From positions 6,222,542 to 6,286,541 of the forward strand of contig CM069449.1 in NCBI GenBank assembly GCA_035610835.1: DNA of 64,000 nucleotides, in the 5' to 3' direction. Positions 1-10,334 of this stretch are shown piece by piece. The notes under the pieces were generated by a model that searched no databases, was not told the DNA's origin, and worked only from the letters and a program-made list of their open reading frames with translations. The stretch is from Ophiura sarsii. Taxonomy: Eukaryota > Echinodermata > Ophiuroidea > Amphilepidida > Ophiuridae. The position numbers and the translations under genes are program-made. Numbering within the stretch: the stretch's first letter is position 1; each line of letters starts with the position of its first letter.

Positions 1-211
1 AACTTTTGTTGAACTCTATCTGTGTCTTATAGTAGCCCGGCGATCTATTCATCAGCAAAGCAATTTGTATGTCTGTCTTTTCCTATTAGTTCATCTAATA
101 CCTCATTTCTTGTCAGTATGGGATTTCTTCAAGGCATTGCTCCGGCTGATGAAAGAAAACTATCAACACTTTTGCATTCACATCAGAGTCTCTGCATTCA
201 CATAGACTCTC

Positions 212-516
212 TTACAGGCATATTATGTGATCTTTTCAGAGAGCGCCCTCTATTCATGATTTTTTTTAGAAAGTAGATTTTCTTGCAGATTTACATTTCT
301 AATCATAAATCGTACATACATTCCAAGTAACAGAGCGATCCGATTCCTAATTACCTCAAAATCATGGTTTTAGAGTGCATTTAGAGTGAAAATATAAACT
401 GTCGTGTTATCCCGACAGTTTAATCCCGACAGCCCTGTAACTTGTAACTTGGAATGTATGTACGATTTATGATCAGAAATGTAAATCTGCAAGAAAATCT
501 GCTTCCAAAAACCTTT
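212..516. mobile_element. Truncated copy of a TTAA-type foldback MITE
   Basis: The left half (AGGCATATTATGTGATCTTT, then AGAGAGCGCCCTCTA) and the right half are inverted copies of each other: CGTACATACATTCCAAGT near 310-330 is answered by ACTTGGAATGTATGTACG near 447-464. The same sequence is present full-length at 33052-33433, where both ends are TTAA. Here the left flank reads TTAC and the right end is lost after about position 505. The call rests on the alignment of the two copies; the superfamily (piggyBac-like, from TTAA) is inference. The open frame at 22-276 overlaps the element and is not credible as a gene. Confidence 0.75.
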
Positions 517-938
517 TCCAGGGAAAAAGTAAAATTTGTAAAAATGGAAACGTTCCAGATAAAAAGATGTACATACTAGGTTTCTAGATTTAAATTACAA
601 AGTTAGAACCATTCTTATCTCCACTCTTATATACACTGCATTTATCACGTTTAACATGGATAAATCTAGCGAGAAAAGTCAAACAATCTATATTAAAATC
701 TCAATAGTCCATGGCAAATGACGCTTTTGCTTTGTGAGTTTTCCAACTGGAAATACCCTTGATGAAACCTCATGATTTGTGGCAAACGTTTAACCTTATT
801 TTGCCGCTAAACCTGTTTCATCGAACCGTAATGAAATGAGTATTTGCCGAAAGATTGAGCGATGAAGTAGCCAGCCAGAGTGTGGATGACTTTAAAGGAC
901 TGCCTGTGTATATGACAGATATGACAAGATAGTACATT

Positions 939-1124
939 GGGCTATTCCAATTGAAATCCATACCCCCACCCTCCCCTATGGAAGATATGACTTCCACACA
1001 GGGAGTGCAGATTTCAAATGGAGTCAACCATTTAGGTAATCCCATTTGCAATGTATACTCCCTGTGTTGAAGATTAAGGTTATATCTTCCATAGGGGGTG
1101 TATTGATTATAACTGGAACAGCCC
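939..1124. mobile_element. MITE with GGGCTATTCCA terminal inverted repeats (copy 1)
   Basis: The element starts GGGCTATTCCAATTGAAAT and ends TGGAACAGCCC, an imperfect inverted repeat. Inner motifs are also mirrored (CTATGGAAGATATGAC against ATATCTTCCATAG; CACAGGGAGTG against CTCCCTGTG), so the whole 186 bp folds back. A second copy lies at 60371-60557 with the same order of motifs. No internal coding capacity. Short ATT flanks could be a 3-bp target duplication, but this is weak. Confidence 0.85.
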
Positions 1125-1216
1125 ATTTTGCCATGCTTAGCTGAGCTTGGCATCAAATTACACTTGGTTTCATATTGGATGATCAACTATTCAATAATAT
1201 TTTTATTGATGTCAAT

Positions 1217-1757
1217 GTGGCACTACCCATAATGCTGTCTGTGTGACACCCATGTGCTGTTTGTGTGGCACCCATATGCTGTTTATGTGACACCCATATG
1301 CTGTTTGTGTGGCACCCATATGTTGTTTGTGTGACACCCATTTGCTGGTTGTGTGACACCCATATGTTGTTTGTGTGGCACCTATATGCTATGTGTGTGA
1401 CACCCATATGCTATTTGTGTGACACCCATATGCTATTTGTGTTACACCCATATGCTATTTGTGTGACACCCATATGCTATTTGTGTGACACCCATATGCT
1501 ATTCGTGTGACACCCATATGCTATTTGTGTGACACCCATATGCTATGTGTGTGACACCCATATGCTATGTGTGTGACACCCATATGCTATGTGTGTGACA
1601 CCCATATGCTATTTGTGTGACATCCATATACTGTTTGTGTGACACCCATATTCTATTTGTGTGACACCCATATACTGTTTGTGTGACACCCATATGCTAT
1701 TTGTGAGGCACCCATATGTTGTTTGTGTAACACCTATATGTTATTTGTGTGACACCG
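1217..1757. repeat. Minisatellite, 22-bp unit, about 24 copies
   Basis: The unit is TTGTGTGACACCCATATGCT plus AT, repeated with point variants (GCTGTTTG, GCTATGTG, GTTGTTTG). The 22-bp length is not a multiple of three, so the short open frames on both strands here are read-through of the array and not genes. Each unit carries a CATATG palindrome and GTGACAC. Confidence 0.95.
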
Positions 1758-2803
1758 CGCATTTTATGCAATAAACATGTGAAATCTATGCATTACAAAT
1801 ATAAATCCATGTGATATATGTGCACATATGATATCATAAAACAACTGCTGGGTAGGATCTAAAACTTTACAAGTCAAGAGAAGATGATAAAATGACAATT
1901 TTAGAAATCATTTGATGTTTCTTTTATAAGATATATACAAATGTGACACAACAATATGACAGCTGTGTGATATTAGACTGTCCATAACATACCACCATAA
2001 TATGCCATTTCCTGGGTTTTCTTCAAGTTTGATGTTATACCATGTGATCTGACACCAATCTGACACCTATCTGACACCCGTCTGACATCTATAAGTACAC
2101 CATACCAGGTGCAAATGGCAAAAATATAAAACTCTTTTCCAATAACATGCGTTTTATTGTCAGATTTGTTTGTGACTAAACTTGCTTCAATTCACAGGCA
2201 GCGAGCCTTCGCTGCAATGTAAGTTGTCTACAGAGAGTTGATGAAAGAGCTAATTGATATGCACCCACAATTCCACAGTGTCCTCTTGAAATATCCAAAA
2301 TAGAACAGGATCATTTAAAGGGAATAACGAGTATTGTATCCATGTTTAATTCAAATAAAGCAACATGTATAAAGAGACACATTATTATCAAAGCTGTGCA
2401 AAGTTAGAGAGAAATAACATACTGCACATGTTTAAGGTTTGAAATGAAATTTGGCAAAAATATAATAGATTCTAAACACTACCATCTACTATAGATAATA
2501 ATTATATAGTCAGCGTCATAATGCTATTGACAGAATGCGTGCGTACATGCGTAAACCCAGACGTGCACATTATGTAACCTCGCTGCGTGTACAGCAAGTA
2601 TTCAAAAATGATTGTGTGCCCTGATTAGTCACCACACGCATGCATGCATAGTTGTTCGCGTGTATCATGCATTTGGACGCAGACCCGGGAACAACAACAA
2701 ATCACGCTCAGGTAAAATAGCTTGAAATTCGTCCATAGCATTATGACAGTGACTATACTAGAAACACAAAATTCCTGATGATACCTATTAGGACAAACTG
2801 CTA
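1758..2803. other. No gene recognised; short 11-bp tandem inside
   Basis: AT-rich unique-looking sequence. At 2047-2088 there is a four-copy tandem of ATCTGACACCN-type 11-mers, echoing the GTGACACC word of the preceding minisatellite. No coding region or RNA gene recognised. Confidence 0.5.
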
Positions 2804-2931
2804 ACTGAAGATAGCAAATACTAGAAATAAACAAATTTATGATAACTGCTGCTATCTACTGAAGATAGCAAATACTAGAAATAAACAAATTCATGATAAC
2901 TGCTGCTATCTACTGAAGATAGCAAATACTT
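2804..2931. repeat. 54-bp tandem repeat, 2.4 copies, carrying the dispersed hairpin word
   Basis: ACTGAAGATAGCAAATACTA recurs at 2804, 2858 and 2912, giving a 54-bp period. Two junctions contain GCTATCTACTGAAGATAGC (2851-2869 and 2905-2923), the reverse complement of the hairpin word found elsewhere in the window (8861, 19717, 61933, 62031 and others). Confidence 0.9.
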
Positions 2932-3358
2932 TCAAATAAAATCATAATTTTGTTTTGTTTTGACCTACATAGAAATACATTACAGAGAAAGAAATATCTT
3001 CTGGTCTTAACAGCTGTTATTAAGCTGTTCCACCTTATAAAGTTACTCCACCTGTGACAGGTAAATATGGAGACTGGTTGCTGGATTTCCCTTCCTTAAC
3101 TTAGTATGACTAAATTTGACAAAATATATTTTGAGTTATCTTTGCAGAACCTAAAATGGGTCAAAAAACATGTTTTTTATAATTTTCTCCAAAAATGGTC
3201 AATTTCGTGATCATGGTTGGATTCATTGAACCCTTTTCTGCCAAAAAATGTATACTTTTATATAGATTAAATGAATAATGAAGAAGTTACGCGATTTTAC
3301 AGAGGCTATACCTGAAGGTGCACAGCCCCCTTAAGGGCACAGATATGATGCTTGGACT

Positions 3359-3359
<1 letters not shown>

Positions 3360-3394
<35 letters not shown>

Positions 3395-3431
3395 ATAAGG
3401 ATGTTCCATTACCCCCCCCCCCCCCCCCCCC
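3360..3431. repeat. (AT)n microsatellite followed by a 20-base C run
   Basis: An uninterrupted AT dinucleotide tract at 3360-3391 is followed after 20 bases by a pure C run at 3412-3431. Confidence 0.95.
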
Positions 3432-5514
3432 GCAGCAAATTAACAAAATAAAACTTGAATTTCGGTACACATGCAGAATATAAGATTAAGCTCAAATTGT
3501 ATTACTTAGATATTGTGTCTTCACTCCCTCTTACATCCAGACACATATACACCATCCATTATAATATTCCACAAGGAGTCAGTGAAGTGAACACAATGGC
3601 CCATTTTTACATGCACTTTTTTTCTTAACACGTCTCTCTTGCGCGAGCAACAATGTCTTCGCCAAGCATCCGCCTGTAGACTGGGACGGCGGATAATTTG
3701 ATTGTCACGCCGACTTCTTTTTGCAGTTTGAGTTTGAATTTGATTGGGAAAGATGTGGCTTGATAGCATTACCATGGCGATGGCTAAACCGATACGGGAG
3801 ATTACACCAAATTGTAGGTTATTTCAGCGTACACGATAAACTTGCTTGCATGACTCCACACCCCTCGTTGAACAAGCTATCTGTGTACATGATTTAACCC
3901 ATATAGGAGAGCCTAATAGAATTATACAGGCTGTCTAGGGATAGCGTTCACTTGGAGATATTTCCCTAGATCATGACGAGGCTAACATCAATATTTGGGA
4001 ACATTGTACATGGAACCGTGTCCCTTAAATACGGGAACAGAAATATGCAATAAAATGATTCATTAAAGACGCACTCAGTCATGTACTGGTGTAGAGAAAC
4101 GATGCATTTGTCTTCTAGAAATTTAGATTTTGTGCTTTTTGTAATGCTTACCAAAGACCCACAAACTTCCAAATTCTTTCTAGACCATACATCTATCTGG
4201 GAGCTAGTTTTCTGAATTTAGATTTGTTTGTGGCTGATTTTTTCAGGACAGTTTCAGATTTGGTTAAAATTAGAGTCAGGATGTTTGTTAACATTGGTTT
4301 TCATTTTCTTTTAATGACTTTCCAGGTGAAATATAAATCCAGTGCTGAATGTTTTACTTTAATCCTATATTTTATTCTTTAATTCATTCATATTGTCTTC
4401 ATGATAAATACAAGGACACAAAGTAACTATATGCTACCAAGACCTTGGAATATCTTGGAAGTGATCAGTGATTTACTTTGATTCATACAAGTTAATCTAT
4501 CTATGACCAATTTTTGGCTCCCATCAAATGTGATGGTCTTCATTCAAAATCTTTGATTCAAAACAATCCATTTAAAATGCTTAAATTGCCATTTCAACAC
4601 AGATCACATGAACCAGAAGAGCTAGGCCAAATAAAAATAGTTTATGTTTGCAATTAAAGTAGTTTCAAAACCTTCTCAAGACGTTCATCCCCTGCCACCA
4701 CCCCCTCCCCCTGCCAGTATAAACTAGTGTTAGTATATTAATTTGAAAAACAATTTTTTTTAGAATGTAACATTTTCTGGCATTAAAATGATATTTTGAA
4801 AGAATAACAACAATCAATGCATGCAACTAATTTGTTGGTTGTTTTTCTCACTCTCCTATTACACCTAATCTGCACCTATGTATCACATCGTTCTCATGGC
4901 TATTAGCACAAGGGGAGAATCCTTAACAACGTATATTGCCCATAAAGGAATCCTAATAAGATACTGGTTGACTATTTATGTTAGGTGTTCTACAATTTCC
5001 AGTTGACCGGCTCGTTCGTCGGTCAGTCGCTGTTCATCAATCCAGTTTCACCCGAGTAGATATGGTTATCAAATTAACACATTTGTTGATATACAACGCC
5101 AAGCGTTTAATATATAATGCCAAGCGTTTAATTAAATCAATGGGATTGCTCCGTCCAATTTGGCCATACTTGACCGTGCATCTATGCCGCTCAAGCCGCC
5201 TTTAGTGATCATTGATCACTGATTATTGCATCGTCGGTATTACATTGTCGTTACGTTAAGTGCGCTATGTGGATACAACATCATCAATATCTATGTACCA
5301 GTTAATGCATGTACACCATGGTACAACTAGTTAGGCTGTTATAATCGACATTTTTGTCTTATAGTTATTTTCACTCATTTTCCTGAGCACCATCTGGTGT
5401 GACTACAAATATTTTAAATCCCAAATAATTGTCTATGTTCTATAATTCTATATCATAGAAATACCAAATTGCTCATTTGATTATTTATGATTAAATGTTG
5501 TTACAAATCGACGG
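3432..5514. other. No gene recognised
   Basis: AT-rich DNA without a supportable coding frame. An open frame on the minus strand (3521-3775, 84 codons) has no recognisable motif. Small features: a two-copy 24-bp direct repeat with GCCAAGCGTTTAAT near 5097-5132, and the short palindrome AGTGATCATTGATCACT near 5204-5220. Confidence 0.4.
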
Positions 5515-5597
5515 AAAAAATGATTTGGACAATATCAATAAAGTTCATACCGAAAAAATTTGTATTACCTCGGTAAAGATCATTCTGAGACACCCTG
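5515..5597. mobile_element. Orphan 3' end of the 31-kb mariner-like element
   Basis: About 80 bp ending GATCATTCTGAGACACCCTG are nearly identical to the right end of the element at 31080-31762 (shared words TGATTTGGACAATATCAATA and AAGTTCATACCGAAAAAA). No matching left end was found upstream, so this is a fragment. Confidence 0.8.
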
Positions 5598-6119
5598 TAT
5601 AATGCCAATGCATCACATTCACACATGTAATAATCTATATAGCCAACATTTTCACACAAAGTTATTCAAACACTGGCGGTTAGACATTAATAGCCTATTA
5701 CAATGTGAATGCTTGTAATGTGGTAAGTCTTCATTCTAGATATTATTTATCATTTTTCCCCTGATTAAATTATTACAAGCAACACATTTATGAACGAATT
5801 CAGATCTGATGAAAGCTTGACAGTTTTAAACTTGTCTGACAGCGAACTTGTTGAACTCTTATACCAGTAGTATCACAGTTTGTAAACCCCTTGAGAACTA
5901 TCTGCCGATTGGTCAGAAAGATGGAGACATCATTTGTTGCACCAATCAGAGACATTGTTAGAATATTTCTAGCCCTGGTAACGATTATAGTGAAATTATT
6001 TAGAAGCTGTATTTTAATTGGCTGTTTAAATGAATGTATTTTGTAATTATCCAATCACAAACCTGGTTTAATGGGCAAATAGTGTTCAGGGGGTTAAACA
6101 AGCTAATCTCACAACAGCT

Positions 6120-6340
6120 TTTTGTTGAATCCCCAACCCATATTTTCATGGCAAATTGATTTCACAAATCCAATTTTATTTCTATTACTGTAATTTCACG
6201 AATTAGCATTTAGTTAACTTTTTGCGGAAATTTAATTTCACTAATTTGTATCATCTTCCTATATATATATAACCATTATAAAAATATATAATTGGTAGCA
6301 ATTTAATTTTGGCGAATTGGATCTCATAAATTGCTAGCGA
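6120..6340. other. AT-rich stretch with repeated AATTCACGAATTAGC-like words
   Basis: Words such as TTTCACGAATTAGCATTTA, TTTCACTAATTTG and TTTTGGCGAATTGGAT recur loosely, and related words appear near 11740-11790 (GCGAAATTAGCGAAATTTAA). Probably an old interspersed repeat; boundaries not resolved. Confidence 0.35.
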
Positions 6341-6414
6341 TATTAACTTGTTTTACAATACTGTAATATACCGCCCTAACATATAACAACTCATCCAGAT
6401 ATACCAACGACATT

Positions 6415-6469
6415 TGGGAGCACCAGCCGGGATTTGAACCCGGACCTTCCGCACAAATGATGAACGCCC
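6415..6469 (-). pseudogene. tRNA-like 3' half (T arm and acceptor side), cut off at a MITE junction
   Basis: Read on the minus strand, GGAAGGTCCGGGTTCAAATC continues CCGGCTGGTGCTCCCA. This gives a T arm with a perfect CCGGG/CCCGG stem, a TTCAAAT loop (a B-box-like GGTTCAAATCC) and an acceptor-like tail. The sequence stops being tRNA-like exactly where the MITE at 6470-6770 begins, and no D arm is visible beyond the MITE. Either a tRNA-derived repeat or a tRNA gene broken by the insertion. Confidence 0.5.
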
Positions 6470-6770
6470 TACACTCTCAGAACAAAGGTTAAAATCTTTA
6501 ACCATGTTGGTTAAAATTTTAACCAACGGAAGGTTACCAGGTGAACCACACAATTGGTTGGTTAAAACTGTAACCAACAGCTGTTGGTTAAACTTTAACC
6601 TGTGGTTGGTTACAAATTTTAATAATTTGTTGGTTAATATGTTTTGACCAACAGTGGTTGGTTAAACTTTAACCTGTGGTTGGTTACAATTTTTAATCAT
6701 TTGTTGGTTAATATGTTTTAACCAACAGTAGAAAAAAATGTTGGTTATTTAATCTGTTCTGAGAGTGTAG
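6470..6770. mobile_element. MITE with CTACACTCTCAGAACA ends
   Basis: The 16-bp terminal inverted repeat is perfect: CTACACTCTCAGAACA at 6470-6485 and TGTTCTGAGAGTGTAG at 6755-6770. The interior is built from TTGGTTAAACTTTAACC-type words, with a 74-bp unit repeated about twice (starts near 6584 and 6658). Non-coding. A target duplication is not clear. Confidence 0.9.
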
Positions 6771-6814
6771 TGTATAGACCAAAAGAGGACTTCCCCGTCA
6801 GGACTATGACACTA

Positions 6815-7919
6815 AGAGCATGTTTCTACTGGGAACTTAAAGGTAATTCATAGAAATAATAGGCATATTAAAGGTAATTACTGCCCAGTAGAAACAGCCA
6901 TCCATTAAATCTTAAGGCTAAGTTCTTGTGACCCGGAAGTATACACATGTTTATGTCGCTAACATGCAATATTTAAAAGACAAGTAATTACGAAGGCAGT
7001 CTTTTTCAGGTGGGACGGCATTGTTGGTATAACAAAAGGTCAAATGTTGTGGTCCATCGATTTTTTAAATTAATTTACTTCAGAATTCAAGACGAACGTT
7101 AAAATTTTTCAGTATTGTTGTTTTTACTCACAAAAACACAGCAAAACTTGATTAAAACAATACCATCGCTATTTATTGAACCTTTTCTTAAAAACGCCCT
7201 CTATGTAAATATGGTTCACGTTATTTATCACGCGTGCTGCAGGGAGACACTGTCTGACGTAAAATGCTGATCGCGGCTAGATCAGCATTTTTGACGTAAA
7301 ATGCTGATCGCGGCTAGATCAGCATTTTTTAATCAACATTTTGTTGTACAAAGAAGGCTGATTTTTCTTAATCCTTATAAATGTGTAAGTTCATACATGT
7401 AATACAATTGTCAAAATATACCAATCCCAGTTTTTTATCATAATAAAGACACAGCCTCCAACACAGCGTGTTTCTACTGGGGAAGAAACAGCTAATAAAC
7501 GCTAAGTTTGCCCAGTAGAAACAGGCAGAACCCGGCAATAATCTTGGTAAACCCAAAAACCTTCACAAACCAGTAGAAACAGGTTTGGAACCGGCAATAA
7601 ACCCAATAGAAACAGAAAGACGATTAATCTTAGCGGTTTGCGCCGTGAACCGTGTCACGCTGGGTTATACACATTGTGAAGCAATCTTTTTCAGGTGCGG
7701 TGGCATTGTCAAATGTCAAATGCCGTGGTCCATCGACTAGGATCGATAAAATTAGTGGTAACATTTCGGGAGTAGAAACAGGGAGGATTAAAAACTTACC
7801 GATTAAAATTTAGCGTTTATTAGCGTTTACTTTTTGCAGTGCCCCAGTAGAAACACGCTCTTTGTGTCCCTTTAACTAATTAGCGTTAACTATCCAGTGC
7901 CCCAGTAAAAACATGCTCT
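6815..7919. mobile_element. Composite element with GAGCATGTTTCTACTGGG ends
   Basis: The left end reads AGAGCATGTTTCTACTGGGA and the right end is its inverse (CCCAGTAAAAACATGCTCT). The same terminal word recurs inside in both orientations: CGTGTTTCTACTGGGG near 7468, CCCAGTAGAAACAGG near 7510, CCAGTAGAAACAGG near 7570, and CCCCAGTAGAAACACGCTCT near 7840-7859. This suggests several related short elements inserted into or recombined with each other. No coding frame. Confidence 0.7.
7255..7330. repeat. Two tandem copies of a 37-bp hairpin
   Basis: TGACGTAAAATGCTGATCGC begins at 7255 and again at 7292. Each copy holds AAATGCTGATC and GATCAGCATTT as an 11-bp perfect stem around the loop GCGGCTA. 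The copies are identical, so the duplication is recent or maintained. It lies inside the composite element at 6815-7919. Confidence 0.9.
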
Positions 7920-8040
7920 AACACACTTATATCTTGTGACAATACTCTATAACACACTTATATCTTGTGATAATACTCTATAACACACTTAAATCTTGTG
8001 ACAATACTCTATAACACACTTATATCTTGTGACAATACTT
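7919..8040. repeat. 31-bp tandem repeat, about 4 copies
   Basis: TAACACACTTATATCTTGTG starts at 7919, 7950, 7981 and 8012, giving a constant 31-bp period. It directly abuts the right end of the GAGCATG element, whose last bases (CTCTAA) are shared with the unit. Confidence 0.95.
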
Positions 8041-8842
8041 CATAGGCTTCATATGTGGCAACTTAAATTCAATACTTTGAGCCTTTAACAAAATTCGCAA
8101 AAATATAATACAGTATATTTTTCAAGACAATATTTAAAGTATGTTCATTGGGACTCAAAACACTAATCTGGGGTCCCTTGTGCTATTAAAAGATCCCAGA
8201 GTACACATTTGCCACACTTTTTCGGCCAATAATTTAGCAACACTTCACTGATATTTATTGTTTCTGTACTCAGTCCACCTGGGCATTGACAAGTGAAATT
8301 TCTGGAATTTACACAAACAACACAACAACACACGTTAAGTGAATTCTTTACAACACCGTACAGCTGGGTCACCTGCCTGCTAGCTCATGAATATTCATTA
8401 CAATAAAGCCCATCACAAACTTATGAATATTCAATTAGAAGTACAGCATCAATGGAATTTGTTACATAAAACAACTAACTCCGACCAAACTCAATTAAAG
8501 TGCACCTGGGATACAATGAAAGCTTCTAATGCTGTGTAACTCTCCATCACTGAGTTTGCAGTGAAATAAAACCACATCATACAAAATCAAGGAGTATAAC
8601 TAAAGGTTCAGTCACATAGCCAATATTTTGCTAGAAAACCACTTCCAGACTGCTCAAGACTGGTCACGATTGGCCATTATTCGAAAATCTACACAGTTTT
8701 CTTATTTTATGTGTAGTTTCGGCAAGGTCTGGAACTGTCATGAATTGTAATGGTCCACCCTGTGCTAAAAGACTATCTTCATTAAAGTTAGTAGGTAGCA
8801 ATTAACACAAAGCACAAGTTAGTTCCCACTCTCTGTGCTATA
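8041..8842. other. No gene recognised
   Basis: AT-rich sequence without a supportable open frame, RNA gene or clear repeat. Confidence 0.4.
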
Positions 8843-8860
8843 TTTAGTAGATAGCAACAT

Positions 8861-8879
8861 GCTATCTTCAGTAGATAGT
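8861..8879 (+). repeat. Dispersed hairpin word GCTATCTTCAGTAGATAG(T)
   Basis: A 7-base stem (GCTATCT / AGATAGT, one mismatch) surrounds loop TCAGT. A half copy, TTAGTAGATAGC, lies just upstream at about 8844-8855. See the matching copies at 2851, 19717, 27925, 61933 and 62031. Confidence 0.85.
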
Positions 8880-9006
8880 AACCAGGACATATAGAATATT
8901 TGTATATTATATAACACATACGATTATTCCTGTCATTTGATAAGTGAATACCAAATCATGTGAGCGACATGAACTATTTGGACTATTTCCACAATTTTTT
9001 ACTGGA

Positions 9007-9094
9007 GGGAAAACACTTCCCATACAAAAGTACTATTTCCCTGTGATGAGGAGCTGCGAGGGAAATAGTACCTTTTTATGGGAACTTTTCCCCC
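9007..9094. repeat. Long hairpin, about 36-bp arms and 16-base loop
   Basis: GGGAAAACACTTCCCATAC and onward to TACTATTTCCCT (ends 9042) pairs with AGGGAAATAGTACC onward to GGGAACTTTTCCC (9059-9094), with a few mismatches and one bulge. The size and bulged stem resemble a microRNA precursor, but a small foldback element gives the same structure. An open frame at 8944-9222 spans it and is not credible as a gene. Confidence 0.75.
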
Positions 9095-9319
9095 TGATCG
9101 CGATCACAGTAATTAACCTTGACTTGATTGATACATTGAGTAGGCCTTGGTCTATTATCTTTTGTTTATTATGTATTTCAAATAACGGAAATATTTTTAT
9201 ATGTTCGGTCTCTGGAAAATAGTAGGCCCATGGTCTCCAGTCACTTCGTGGAGCTATTTTGCACCATTTCCCTCATGAACAATATGTATCTTCAGCAGAT
9301 GACAATCAACAAACCACAT

Positions 9320-9338
9320 GTTATCTTCAGTTGATAGT
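9320..9338 (+). repeat. Degenerate copy of the dispersed hairpin word
   Basis: GTTATCTTCAGTTGATAGT matches the 19-bp word with three changes. Weaker traces sit on both sides (TGTATCTTCAGCAGATGA near 9285, GATATCTTCAGTATAGAC near 9366), so this 100-bp stretch has several eroded copies. Confidence 0.7.
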
Positions 9339-9654
9339 ATTTCGGACATAATGTTCATGCTACATGATATCTTCAGTATAGACAACATCTGACGTAAGAA
9401 AAAACAACAACTTTGTATTAGGCAAATCTGAAACAAAAATCTTTCTACTGCACTTGTTATTATCTCTTCAGAGAGATATGACAGTGCGAATGATTGATGC
9501 CCTGTGTGTGAGCAGAACTCAATTTAGATACAATTTCAACTCTAATATGAATTGGCCAATTGTTGTGAGGTTGCCTAATAAATCAGAAAATCTTTGAATA
9601 AATGGTGAGTTGTGGCTGTCATATATACCTAGATTGTTCTTCAGATGGTATCCA

Positions 9655-9673
9655 CCCCCCCCCCCCCCCCCCC
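9655..9673. repeat. 19-base C run
   Basis: Pure C tract. The overlapping minus-strand reading frame with a run of glycines (9519-9863) is a product of this tract. Confidence 0.95.
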
Positions 9674-9978
9674 TCCCTGCCACACACAAATCAACTTTAT
9701 TGGTTTCCTGTACTATTTTTTTAGACTGCAGTGTTTTGATTTGATTTTTTGTTTGAATTATGGAAAATACATACACCATTTCCATGGTATTTTGTTTGGT
9801 ATGCAACAGATAATGGTTACAAAACATGCTTCTTTCTCTTGGATCGCCCCCATTCCATTTCAATGGAATTTTTATTACAATATGGATCCATGTTTATAGG
9901 GTTCTCTACTTTACAAAACATACATGGCAGGTTTACTGTTTTGTGTGTGTGATTTTCACGAAACAAGGCCCCTACACA

Positions 9979-10050
9979 TTTAGGGATTTTCCAGCACAAA
10001 ATCATATCCATCCCATGTTTAGGGATTTTCCCAGCACAAAATCGTATCCT
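9979..10050. repeat. 39-bp tandem duplication
   Basis: TTTAGGGATTTTCCAGCACA at 9979 is repeated at 10018 as TTTAGGGATTTTCCCAGCAC, each followed by AAAATC(A/G)TATCC. Confidence 0.8.
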
Positions 10051-10334
10051 ATAAAAGTATTTCTTGCAAATAAGCAACCTAAATCTAGGCAACATACCCC
10101 TGTACGAGATGCGCTGACACATTGCAATTGGAAATGTATATTGTTAAATGTATTATAAACAAATGACAACAAGTATTATAAGCTCCTTGAATAACGCAAT
10201 ATCGATAATGTTAACCTTCTTTTACACATTAAATATGATAACATTGCATTAATTAATAATATTAAATTTACACTGACATGCAGGTAATTAAATTATAGCA
10301 AATACAACAACAAAACAATCCAATTTGCCATATA

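Noticed and set aside
6415..6469. Functional tRNA gene
   Set aside because: Only the 3' half is recognisable and it stops at a MITE boundary; no D arm or matching acceptor strand is found.
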